A DNA stretch of 12,182 nucleotides from an uncultured Cryomorphaceae bacterium (lineage in GTDB: Bacteria; Bacteroidota; Bacteroidia; Flavobacteriales; Schleiferiaceae). A program made the position numbers and the translations under genes. The stretch lies in NCBI GenBank assembly GCA_937900215.1, contig CALCFH010000278.1:1-12182 (forward strand), read 5' to 3'. The notes under the pieces are model-generated. The model was not told the DNA's origin, searched no databases, and worked only from the letters and a program-made list of their open reading frames with translations. Of the stretch, positions 1-5,926 are shown piece by piece; position 1 is the first letter of the stretch; each line of letters begins with the position of its first letter.

Positions 1-457
1 GCTCAAGCCCACCGAATGGATCAATTAGATCACCAAACGAGCCGCGATTTAGGCTAATTGCTAATGCATTGATGGTGAAGTCTCTTCGTTTTTGATCGTC
101 CTCTAAAGAGCCATTTTCTACAGTTGGCTTTCGAGAATTCAGATCATATGATTCTTTGCGAGCGCCCACGAATTCAAGTTCGTATTCGGTGTGATGAATC
201 ATAGCAGTACCAAAATTCTTGAATACCGTTACTTTCCCTTTTGGATTTAGTCGCTCTGCAACCGCAGTTGCGAGATCGATTCCACTGCCGATGGTGACAA
301 AATCAATGTCTTTAGGATCTGCACGTTGAAGCAACTGATCTCTAACATATCCACCTACTACATAAACTGCTTGTCCAAGTTCATGGGCCACCTCGCCAAT
401 GAGACTAAAAATAGGAGATTGAAGGACATCCTTTGGTAGGAAAAGAGATTTGCTCAT
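1..457 (-). CDS. cca: CCA-adding tRNA nucleotidyltransferase, N-terminal part (runs off left edge)
   Basis: The first 152 codons of a class II tRNA nucleotidyltransferase / poly(A) polymerase family protein, which in this family adds or repairs the 3' CCA end of tRNAs in the cytoplasm. Visible motifs are the nucleotide-binding GGYVRD at residues 35-40, the metal-binding Asp pair in DIDFV (D50 and D52), and the RRDFTINAL signature at about 124-132. These fix the family; the neck, body and any C-terminal HD domain lie outside the window, so CCA-adding versus other family activity cannot be separated. The ATG at 457 overlaps the stop of the upstream membrane-protein gene by four bases (ATGA), which suggests translational coupling in one transcript. 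There is no convincing Shine-Dalgarno site, as usual for Bacteroidota. Confidence 0.9.
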   Translation of the reverse strand, partial: MSKSLFLPKDVLQSPIFSLIGEVAHELGQAVYVVGGYVRDQLLQRADPKDIDFVTIGSGIDLATAVAERLNPKGKVTVFKNFGTAMIHHTEYELEFVGARKESYDLNSRKPTVENGSLEDDQKRRDFTINALAISLNRGSFGDLIDPFGGLE

Positions 458-801
458 TGGGATTCTAATGGCTTAGACATCAGCCCAACGAGTACTACCA
501 AGAAGAGCAAAAAATACAATAAGAAGTGCATTCGGCGAATAGAGTCTTTTATTCTATCGAGCTCAGTGCTCTCTTCTTCTTTTGGGACGCCATATAGCAG
601 TGGAAAAAGCAGAAGTGCTTGATTTCTTCTTTCCTTTTCCTTTGCATTTAAGGAGTTTGAGAAAAAGCGAAAAGGGTTGCATTCTTTTCCAGTTTCCTTG
701 AGGGTTAAATAGAGAAAACTAAGGCTTAACTTTCTCAAAAATACAAGAAGAATGAGGAACAGAAATAGAACGGTTAACAAACCAAGAATAAAGGAAGACA
801 T
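454..801 (-). CDS. Hypothetical 115-residue protein with two membrane helices
   Basis: I do not recognise this protein. It has a strongly hydrophobic N-terminal segment (about residues 5-22), a polar basic middle (residues 34-90, rich in Lys, Arg and Glu), and a second hydrophobic segment (about 92-109) followed by a short polar tail. It therefore looks like a small inner-membrane protein with two helices and a loop of about 70 residues; no signal-peptidase site or catalytic motif is obvious. It starts 19 bases after the beta-barrel gene ends and its TGA overlaps the cca ATG, so it is co-directional and probably cotranscribed with both. The coding call rests on the intact reading frame, tight packing and plausible composition rather than on a known family. 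Confidence 0.7.
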   Translation of the reverse strand: MSSFILGLLTVLFLFLILLVFLRKLSLSFLYLTLKETGKECNPFRFFSNSLNAKEKERRNQALLLFPLLYGVPKEEESTELDRIKDSIRRMHFLLYFLLFLVVLVGLMSKPLESQ

Positions 802-820
802 GTATACTTTTTAAAGAGAC

Positions 821-1459
821 TTATTGACCTAAGCGCAGGGTTAAACCACCCATTAAGGAGAAGTTTAAAATGTTCGAATACCCATTAACTCCTACACTTG
901 TTCCATTTGAGTTTACATTAATTCCTGCTCCTGCAAACTGAATAGGCATTTGCAAATTAGCCATACACTTCAATCCAATTCGCTCTGTTAAGTATATGTC
1001 CAGCCAACCGTTTAGACCAGCGGCGAACATATATTCACTGTTAGAACTATAACTCTGTTCGCTGTTGTCTGCACTCAATACGGCCATCCCTAAGTTGGCA
1101 GATCCACTAGCCGCAAATTTGTCATTGATAGGTAGTCGATGCGAAACCCCAAGGGTTAAAAAGCGTATATCACCCTCAATAACAATGCGCTCACCGTTTT
1201 GAACCAAAGGACTTCTAAGTTCTAAAAATGTGATTTCTTGGGTATAAAGAATATTTAGTCCGGTATTCTCTGAAAACAAAAAATTGAACATACCACCGTA
1301 AGTCGAACCACCATCAAATCGAGCAGTGCCGGCTTGAATAGGGAACGTATCGCCAAAAGTATATCCTCCCAAAGCGGTCAATTCCATCTGTTGAGCACCT
1401 AAAAAGGGGATGCTAAAAATACTTGCAAAAAGCAGCGTACATATTCTCTTCATAGCCAT
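821..1459 (-). CDS. Secreted outer-membrane beta-barrel protein
   Basis: The protein starts with a typical Sec signal peptide (basic MKRIC, hydrophobic core, probable signal peptidase I cleavage after FLGA before QQ). The rest alternates short amphipathic strands with Gly, Asn and Ser turns, as in small porin-like barrels of Bacteroidota; size after cleavage is about 190 residues. Function and ligand are unknown. The frame is open upstream to 1492, but an exact -7 box (1473-1480) would place the transcript start inside that extension, so the ATG at 1459 or the one at 1453 is preferred; the latter puts the basic n-region first. A tail ending in LRLGQ, without a terminal aromatic residue, is slightly atypical for a barrel. 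It is separated from the GT4 gene by about 97 bases and has its own promoter. Confidence 0.75.
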   Translation of the reverse strand: MAMKRICTLLFASIFSIPFLGAQQMELTALGGYTFGDTFPIQAGTARFDGGSTYGGMFNFLFSENTGLNILYTQEITFLELRSPLVQNGERIVIEGDIRFLTLGVSHRLPINDKFAASGSANLGMAVLSADNSEQSYSSNSEYMFAAGLNGWLDIYLTERIGLKCMANLQMPIQFAGAGINVNSNGTSVGVNGYSNILNFSLMGGLTLRLGQ

Positions 1460-1472
1460 TCTTTTCAAATTG

Positions 1473-1500
1473 CAAAAGTACTTAAAAGGCATTTCTCAAA
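1473..1500 (-). promoter_or_regulatory. Bacteroidota-type promoter of the beta-barrel gene
   Basis: On the minus strand TACTTTTG (1480-1473) matches the Bacteroidota -7 consensus TAnnTTTG exactly, and TTTG (1500-1497) lies 16 bases upstream as a possible -33 element; the usual spacing is slightly longer. The box ends 13 bases before the ATG at 1459, giving a very short leader and arguing against the longer reading frame that starts at 1492. Confidence 0.6.
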
Positions 1501-1521
1501 TTGAAGATATTTCAATTGAAA
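1499..1521. promoter_or_regulatory. Overlapping inverted repeats, possible operator
   Basis: AATTGAA (1499-1505) and TTCAATT (1511-1517) form a perfect inverted repeat with a 5-base spacer, and the right arm is also part of a perfect 12-base palindrome TTTCAATTGAAA (1510-1521). The element lies just upstream of, and touches, the -33 region of the beta-barrel promoter, a normal place for a regulator to bind. AT-rich DNA produces such palindromes by chance, so this is only a candidate. Confidence 0.3.
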
Positions 1522-1555
1522 ATGAGAGCACTTGAAATACAGGATACAGCTGTGG

Positions 1556-2668
1556 TTAAATAAGTGATCGGTAAGAGTGCATTAGATTTTGAATTAAGGG
1601 TTGCGGTAAGAAATTTTTTTTGGCGTACAGTAGTCCCTCTCGAGTTCTTTGCTGTCGATCTGAAAAAAGAAGGGCCTTTTCTATACCCTTTTGGATAGAG
1701 TCAAAACTCTCAGGATTTACATAAATGCTATTCGGACCGCCTGCCTCTGGAAAAACGCCACCTTCAGAGCTAACTACAGGGCATTCACTAAATAAAGCTT
1801 CAATTATAGGAATTCCAAATCCCTCAATTCTAGAAGGGTATACAAAAGCCATCGCATTTTTATACAATTGAACCAAATCGTCTATTTCAATTTTCTCAAT
1901 GAAATGAACTCTTCCATCCATCTTATGGGCTCGAATGTATTCTTTGCAGCTTTCCAAATACTTTTTTCCTCTTCCCACGACAACCAAAGCAATATCGAGC
2001 GACTCTATGGCCTTTAGAATACCCATCAGATTTTTTCTTTCTTCTACTGTTCCAACACTTAAAATGTAATCGGAAGGCAAAACATTTAGCCTATTGCTCT
2101 TTTTTGAAGTCTGATTTTCTATGGAGTAGAAGGCAGGGTGGCAACTTTGATAATGCACCTGAATTTTTTCAGCAGGGATGAGATAGCGCTCTTGCAATTG
2201 CAAAGAAGTATACTGACTTACACTGATTACTAAGTCGGCATTTTGTGCGGCACTTTTGAATTTCCATCGATATGATTTTCGATCGATGGGCTTATAGTAT
2301 TGCGGATGCGACTCGAAAATGATATCGTGAATAGTAACAGCTGAGGCTATGTTATTCTTTTTCAATCCAAGAGGCAATTCATTGCTTAATCCATGGTATA
2401 TATCTACCTTCTGTTTTTTTAGATCAGAAGCCATACCAAAACTCCTCCATAATGCAGGCAGTATTTTATTTCTTCCTTCCGGAAGGAATTCATTCAAAAT
2501 TTCATTGCGATTATGAAAAAGACTCGACTTTTTAGGATTCATGAGAAGATATCGCTCAGAAGGAAACTCATTTGCTAATCCTTCTAAAACAAACCTACTG
2601 TAGTTTCCTAGTCCCGTTGAATTATGAAATGCCCGCTTGGCGTCAAAAGCAATAGAAAGAGGCTTCAC
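1556..2668 (-). CDS. GT4-family glycosyltransferase
   Basis: A 370-residue GT-B fold retaining glycosyltransferase of family GT4. The N-terminal acceptor domain carries the glycine-rich STGLGNYSR loop (17-25) and a VTIHDIIF stretch near 112-118. The C-terminal donor domain begins at SVGTVEERKNL (204-214) and has the E-x7-E motif in EGFGIPIIEA (E282 and E290), which binds the nucleotide sugar. The protein probably acts at the cytoplasmic side of the inner membrane on surface or other polysaccharides; donor and acceptor cannot be predicted. The start codon is GTG and forms a GTGA overlap with the dapD stop, so the gene is probably expressed by coupling to dapD. The functional link to dapD is unclear. 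No T-tract terminator is seen after the stop. Confidence 0.9.
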   Translation of the reverse strand: MKPLSIAFDAKRAFHNSTGLGNYSRFVLEGLANEFPSERYLLMNPKKSSLFHNRNEILNEFLPEGRNKILPALWRSFGMASDLKKQKVDIYHGLSNELPLGLKKNNIASAVTIHDIIFESHPQYYKPIDRKSYRWKFKSAAQNADLVISVSQYTSLQLQERYLIPAEKIQVHYQSCHPAFYSIENQTSKKSNRLNVLPSDYILSVGTVEERKNLMGILKAIESLDIALVVVGRGKKYLESCKEYIRAHKMDGRVHFIEKIEIDDLVQLYKNAMAFVYPSRIEGFGIPIIEALFSECPVVSSEGGVFPEAGGPNSIYVNPESFDSIQKGIEKALLFSDRQQRTREGLLYAKKNFLPQPLIQNLMHSYRSLI

Positions 2669-3483
2669 ACGCTTAAGTTGTATTCTCTCAAGACTTGATT
2701 GAGGGAGGTTTTTTTATCTGTACTTTCTTTTCGCTTACCTATTATCAGGGCACATGGAACACCGTATTCACCGGCTGGATATTTTTTCGGATAGGTTCCA
2801 GGTATAACCACTGCGCCGGCAGGAACTATGCCCTTATATTCTATGGGTTGACTAGAGCTAACATCAATGATTTTAGTGGAAGCAGTAAGCACAACATTGG
2901 CACCCAAGACAGCCCCTTCCATAATTCTAACGCCCTCCACTACAATAGCCCTAGATCCAAGGAAGCAATCGTCTTCAATGATTACTGGGGCAGCCTGAAC
3001 CGGTTCAAGAACACCTCCAATACCCACCCCTCCACTGAGGTGAACATTCTTGCCAATTTGTGCGCAGCTGCCAACGGTAGCCCAAGTATCTACCATTGTT
3101 CCGCTATCTACATAGGCCCCAATGTTTACATAAGATGGCATTAAAATTACGCCTGGGGAGAGATACGATCCGTAGCGAGCAATAGCATGTGGAACCACGC
3201 GCACATTCTTTTCTCGATAGCCTGTTTTTAAGGGAATTTTATCATGGAATTCAAACGGACCTACCTCAATGGTTTGCATTTCTGAAATAGGAAAAAAGAG
3301 CAAGACCGCTTTTTTAATCCACTCGTTAACCAACCATTCGTTCGAATTCATCTCCGCTACTCGAATAGAACCATTGTCTAGTAAGGCTATGGTTTCTCTT
3401 ACAGCTTCGTCATAAAGGGCTTCCTTTAAAAGCGATCTATTCTCCCAGGCTTCTTCAATCTTTGTCTTCAGCTCTATGTGCAT
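2665..3483 (-). CDS. dapD: Tetrahydrodipicolinate N-succinyltransferase
   Basis: DapD transfers a succinyl group from succinyl-CoA to 2,3,4,5-tetrahydropyridine-2,6-dicarboxylate in the cytoplasm, a step in making diaminopimelate (peptidoglycan) and lysine. From the ATG at 3483 the protein has 272 residues, the usual length. An alpha-helical N-terminal domain is followed by the left-handed parallel beta-helix of hexapeptide repeats (about 100-225), including the family signature around MVDTWATVGSCAQIGKNVHL (130-149) and the GGVLEPVQAAPVIIEDDCF stretch that follows. The six-codon upstream extension is rejected because it lies inside the divergent promoter. The gene reads away from ruvX and overlaps the GT4 start by four bases. 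Confidence 0.96.
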   Translation of the reverse strand: MHIELKTKIEEAWENRSLLKEALYDEAVRETIALLDNGSIRVAEMNSNEWLVNEWIKKAVLLFFPISEMQTIEVGPFEFHDKIPLKTGYREKNVRVVPHAIARYGSYLSPGVILMPSYVNIGAYVDSGTMVDTWATVGSCAQIGKNVHLSGGVGIGGVLEPVQAAPVIIEDDCFLGSRAIVVEGVRIMEGAVLGANVVLTASTKIIDVSSSQPIEYKGIVPAGAVVIPGTYPKKYPAGEYGVPCALIIGKRKESTDKKTSLNQVLREYNLSV

Positions 3484-3488
3484 TGCTC

Positions 3489-3506
3489 TACTTTTGACCA
3501 AAAGTA
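3489..3506. promoter_or_regulatory. Palindromic divergent promoter of dapD and ruvX
   Basis: TACTTTTGACCAAAAGTA consists of two perfect 8-base arms with a 2-base spacer, and each arm is an exact TAnnTTTG -7 box: 3489-3496 on the plus strand for ruvX, and 3506-3499 on the minus strand for dapD. The distances from box to start codon are similar on both sides, 17 bases to the ruvX TTG and 15 bases to the dapD ATG. Candidate -33 boxes have poor spacing (TTTG at 3461-3464, 24 bases away; TTTG on the minus strand at 3525-3522, 15 bases away). The palindrome could alternatively be, or double as, a regulator-binding site. Confidence 0.6.
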
Positions 3507-3513
3507 CACAAGC

Positions 3514-3936
3514 TTGAAAAGCAAAGGCAGACTTATTGGGTTGGATGTAGGTGAAAAAAGAACAGGCATTGCCGTTACGGATGCGTTTCAGCTTATCGCA
3601 TCACCATTAGAAGGCGTAGAGACATCACAGCTTACGAAGCGGCTGAGAGAACTCATTTTAGAGGAGGAATGCGTTGGAATAATTGTGGGTCTCCCCCTGA
3701 GACTTCATGGTGAGATGTCTGAAATTGAAGGTCTTATACAGAAGTTTGTTCGAAGTTGGGAACAGCTTTTTAGAGACATTCCCATAAGTAGGGTGGATGA
3801 GCGATTTACTAGTAAAATGGCCTCTGCAAGTTTGTTTGATTCGGGCGTTTCTAAAAAAAACCGAAGAGACAAGTTTTTAATAGATGCCACCAGTGCTGCG
3901 ATAATTTTGCAATCGTATTTAAATCAAAGGAGATAG
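3514..3936 (+). CDS. ruvX: RuvX/YqgF-type RNase H-fold nuclease
   Basis: A 140-residue protein of the YqgF/RuvX family, described as a putative Holliday-junction resolvase and linked in some bacteria to 16S rRNA 5' end processing. Motifs are LDVGEKRTGIAVTD (from residue 9, catalytic Asp10), IVGLPL (57-62), VDERFTS with Glu96, and DKFLIDATSAAIIL with Asp124, giving the acidic residues expected for this RNase H-like fold. The frame is open from a GTG at 3478, but that start lies upstream of the -7 box and inside dapD; the TTG at 3514 gives the normal family length and N-terminus and sits just after the expected transcript start, so I prefer it. The exact start is uncertain. cinA begins three bases after the stop. 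Confidence 0.88.
   Translation: MKSKGRLIGLDVGEKRTGIAVTDAFQLIASPLEGVETSQLTKRLRELILEEECVGIIVGLPLRLHGEMSEIEGLIQKFVRSWEQLFRDIPISRVDERFTSKMASASLFDSGVSKKNRRDKFLIDATSAAIILQSYLNQRR
3926..3932 (+). promoter_or_regulatory. Strong Shine-Dalgarno sequence before cinA
   Basis: AAAGGAG lies 7 bases before the cinA ATG, an ideal position. It overlaps the last ruvX codons (Gln-Arg-Arg-stop), so its composition may be partly due to coding. It stands out because most starts in this window lack such a site. Confidence 0.45.
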
Positions 3937-3939
3937 GCC

Positions 3940-5181
3940 ATGCAAGCAGAGATAATTACCATTGGAGATGAGATTCTAATAGGTCAGACCATAGATACCA
4001 ATTCTGCGTGGATGGGTCAACATTTAAACGAAGTAGGCGTAGATGTACATGCTATTCAGTCGGTTAGAGATACTAAGGAAAGCATTTTGGCATCTATATC
4101 AAAGTTAGATAGCCAAACCAAATTGGTTTTGATCACAGGCGGACTAGGTCCGACTAAAGACGATATAACGAAAACTACATTAGCAGAATATTTCCAGACA
4201 GAGTTGGAGTTCAGACAAGATGTTTTTGATCATCTCAAGAGACTTTTCCAAAGTATGGGAAGGGATATATCCAATTTGAATAGAGATCAGGCTTGGCTAC
4301 CAAAAGACTGCGAAGCCCTTCGAAATGACGTGGGAACGGCTTGGGGAATGAAATTTAAAGACGAAAAAGGAAGGTACTTTATCTCCATGCCAGGAGTGCC
4401 CTATGAAATGAAATTTTTAATGCGAGAACACATCTTGTCTTGGATTAAGAAAGATCTGTTGGGTATAGATATTTTGCACAGAACACTATTAACTCAAGGA
4501 GTGCCAGAGTCAGTCTTGGCAGACCGAATAAAACAATGGGAGGAAGCCCTTCCATCTCAGATTAAATTAGCTTATTTGCCTTCACCCGGATTGGTTAAGC
4601 TCAGACTCACTGCGAAAGGAAATCGCAGCGTGCTGCAGCCTATGATGGATTCAGAGGAGGCTAAATTAAGAGCACTTTTAGGTCAAACCATCTTTGGAAC
4701 CGATGCCGAAAGTCTTCAGGCCTTAGTGGGAGAATTGCTCTTGCAAAAAGGGTGGACCTTGAGTACAGCTGAAAGTTGTACGGGAGGGTATTTAGCGCAT
4801 TTATTGACATCCATAGCGGGTAGTTCTCGTTATTTTATTGGCAGTATAGTATCCTATGACAACCGATTGAAGAAAGAACTGCTCGGTGTGAGCGAAGAAA
4901 GCATCAGAACTTTTGGGGCAGTAAGCGAAGAAGTAGTTCGTCAAATGGCCGAAGGAGGGAGAGAAAAGCTCCAGACAGATTGGTGCATAGCCATAAGTGG
5001 AATAGCTGGTCCAGACGGAGGTACAGAGGAAAAACCAGTAGGAACTGTGTGGATTGGCATAGCTGGTCCACATGGAAGAACAGAGGCGAGAGTGTTTCAG
5101 TTTGGACAAGGAAGAGATAGAAATATTAGGAGATCTGCGCTTATGGCACTTGATCAATTGAGGAGACAATTAATAGATTGA
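3940..5181 (+). CDS. cinA: CinA-like protein (MoCF-type domain plus NMN amidohydrolase domain)
   Basis: A full-length 413-residue two-domain CinA protein. The N-terminal MoCF-biosynthesis-like domain (about 1-170) starts with AEIITIGDEILIGQ and has GGLGPTKDD (67-75); in related proteins this domain has pyrophosphatase activity on ADP-ribose-like substrates. The C-terminal CinA domain (about 255-413) carries STAESCTGG (274-282) and GIAGPDGGTEEKPVGTVW (354-371), the signature of nicotinamide-mononucleotide deamidases that salvage NMN in the pyridine-nucleotide cycle. The family was named for competence/damage induction in streptococci, but nothing here suggests that role. It follows ruvX by three bases with a clear Shine-Dalgarno site, so the two form an operon. 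No T-tract terminator is seen before the rpmB promoter. Confidence 0.95.
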   Translation: MQAEIITIGDEILIGQTIDTNSAWMGQHLNEVGVDVHAIQSVRDTKESILASISKLDSQTKLVLITGGLGPTKDDITKTTLAEYFQTELEFRQDVFDHLKRLFQSMGRDISNLNRDQAWLPKDCEALRNDVGTAWGMKFKDEKGRYFISMPGVPYEMKFLMREHILSWIKKDLLGIDILHRTLLTQGVPESVLADRIKQWEEALPSQIKLAYLPSPGLVKLRLTAKGNRSVLQPMMDSEEAKLRALLGQTIFGTDAESLQALVGELLLQKGWTLSTAESCTGGYLAHLLTSIAGSSRYFIGSIVSYDNRLKKELLGVSEESIRTFGAVSEEVVRQMAEGGREKLQTDWCIAISGIAGPDGGTEEKPVGTVWIGIAGPHGRTEARVFQFGQGRDRNIRRSALMALDQLRRQLID

Positions 5182-5188
5182 GTACTTC

Positions 5189-5220
5189 TTGTTTATTTAT
5201 TGAAAATTAGCTTAACTTTG
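5189..5220 (+). promoter_or_regulatory. Promoter of the rpmB-rpmG-DUF4295 operon
   Basis: TAACTTTG (5213-5220) matches TAnnTTTG exactly, and TTG (5189-5191) lies 21 bases upstream, within the normal spacing for the Bacteroidota housekeeping sigma factor. It starts just after the cinA stop. Transcription would begin at about 5225-5228, leaving a leader of roughly 30 bases. Confidence 0.7.
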
Positions 5221-5223
5221 CAG

Positions 5224-5237
5224 CCCGTTTTTGCGGG
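5224..5237 (+). other. Small GC-rich hairpin in the rpmB leader
   Basis: CCCG (5224-5227) and CGGG (5234-5237) can pair around the loop TTTTTG. The stem has only four base pairs but is all G-C in an AT-rich leader, and it lies at or just after the predicted transcript start. It could stabilise the 5' end of the mRNA or form part of a ribosomal-protein control site; both are guesses. Confidence 0.3.
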
Positions 5238-5257
5238 AGCATAAAAAATCCAATTGA

Positions 5258-5497
5258 ATGTCTAGAGTTTGTCAACTGACCGGAAAGCGCGCCATGAGCG
5301 GCAATCACGTGTCTTTCTCAAATAAGAAGAACAAGCGTAAGTTTGATGTGAATCTTACACGCAAGCGTTTTTATATTCCTGAAGAAGACCGTTGGGTAAC
5401 CTTGAGAATTTCTACTTCTGCATTGAAGAATATCAATAAGAAGGGAATCGCGGCGGTGATTAAGGAAGCTCGCGAGAAGGGATATTTAGAGCAATAG
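5258..5497 (+). CDS. rpmB: Large-subunit ribosomal protein bL28
   Basis: A 79-residue bL28 with the family N-terminus MSRVCQLTGKRAMSGNHVSF followed by basic stretches NKKNKRKF and LTRKRFY, and typical length. It is a structural protein of the 50S subunit. Zinc-binding versions have two CxxC pairs; here only Cys5 is present (the second position is Thr8) and there is no later pair, so this is the zinc-independent form. It is the first gene of an operon with rpmG and the DUF4295 gene. Confidence 0.97.
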   Translation: MSRVCQLTGKRAMSGNHVSFSNKKNKRKFDVNLTRKRFYIPEEDRWVTLRISTSALKNINKKGIAAVIKEAREKGYLEQ

Positions 5498-5519
5498 TTC
5501 GTATTTAATTAGCTGAAAG

Positions 5520-5702
5520 ATGGCCAAGAAAGGCAATAGAGTACAAGTGATCATGGAGTGCACAGAGCACAAAGACAGCGGTAAGCCTGGTACTTCCCGT
5601 TATATCACTACTAAGAATAAAAAGAATACTCCAGATCGTTTGGAGATGAAAAAGTTCAACCCCATCCTTAAGAAGATGACGGTTCACAAAGAAATCAAAT
5701 AA
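5520..5702 (+). CDS. rpmG: Large-subunit ribosomal protein bL33
   Basis: A 60-residue bL33 with the recognisable core QVIMECTEHKDSG, SRYITTKNKKNTPDRLEMKKF and the C-terminal NPILKKMTVHKEIK. It is a 50S protein near the E site. Only one cysteine remains (in MECTEH) and there is no CxxC pair, so it is the zinc-free form, like bL28 next to it. It lies 22 bases after rpmB and 12 bases before the DUF4295 gene, in one transcript. Confidence 0.97.
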   Translation: MAKKGNRVQVIMECTEHKDSGKPGTSRYITTKNKKNTPDRLEMKKFNPILKKMTVHKEIK

Positions 5703-5714
5703 CACACCTAAGAA

Positions 5715-5861
5715 ATGGCAAAGAAAGTTGTTGCAACCCTTAAGAAAGATGGTGGCGTGGTTATGACCAAGGCCATTAAGATGGTACGTACCAAGTCAGG
5801 AGGTTACTCTTTTGAAGAGCGCATTATGCCCAAAGATGTTGTAAATGAATTTTTGGGTTAA
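5715..5861 (+). CDS. DUF4295 small basic protein (probable Bacteroidota ribosomal protein bL38)
   Basis: A 48-residue basic protein, MAKKVVATLKKDGG at the start, then MTKAIKMVRTKSGGYSFEERIMPKD spanning about residues 17-41 (written here only as landmarks), ending in VVNEFLG. It matches the small DUF4295 family found in Bacteroidota directly after rpmB and rpmG. The position in a ribosomal-protein operon and the high Lys/Arg content fit a ribosome component. I recall that a cryo-EM study of the Flavobacterium johnsoniae ribosome described a new protein named bL38, and I believe it is this family, but I cannot confirm the match here. The start 12 bases after rpmG and the stop before a terminator-like hairpin make the gene call secure. 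Confidence 0.88.
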   Translation: MAKKVVATLKKDGGVVMTKAIKMVRTKSGGYSFEERIMPKDVVNEFLG

Positions 5862-5880
5862 TTCCTTTAAATACAATACT

Positions 5881-5915
5881 AAAAGGTCACATCTGGAATA
5901 GTTGTGGCCTTTTTT
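5881..5915 (+). terminator. Rho-independent terminator-like hairpin after the ribosomal operon
   Basis: AAAAGGTCACA (5881-5891) pairs with TGTGGCCTTTT (5903-5913), 11 pairs including one T-G wobble, around an 11-base loop, and is followed by a short T run. It lies 19 bases after the DUF4295 stop. ftsY begins 11 bases after its end, so it may act as a partial terminator or attenuator for ftsY rather than a full stop. Confidence 0.75.
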
Positions 5916-5926
5916 AATTTTTAAAC

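Noticed and set aside
1542..1552. ACAGCTGT palindrome just after the GT4 stop as a terminator
   Set aside because: The stem is only four pairs and no T run follows on the minus strand.
2695..3144. Plus-strand open frame of 149 codons
   Set aside because: It lies fully opposite dapD, whose beta-helix sequence is unmistakable; the plus-strand translation has no family features.
5002..5070. 12-base direct repeat inside cinA (5002-5013 and 5059-5070), coding GIAGP twice
   Set aside because: Both copies fall in expected positions of the CinA domain, where GIAGPDGG and a following GIAGP-like strand are common; it does not indicate a recent duplication.
4801..5169. Minus-strand open frame of 122 codons
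   Set aside because: It is antisense to the conserved CinA C-terminal domain, and its translation is a low-complexity shadow.
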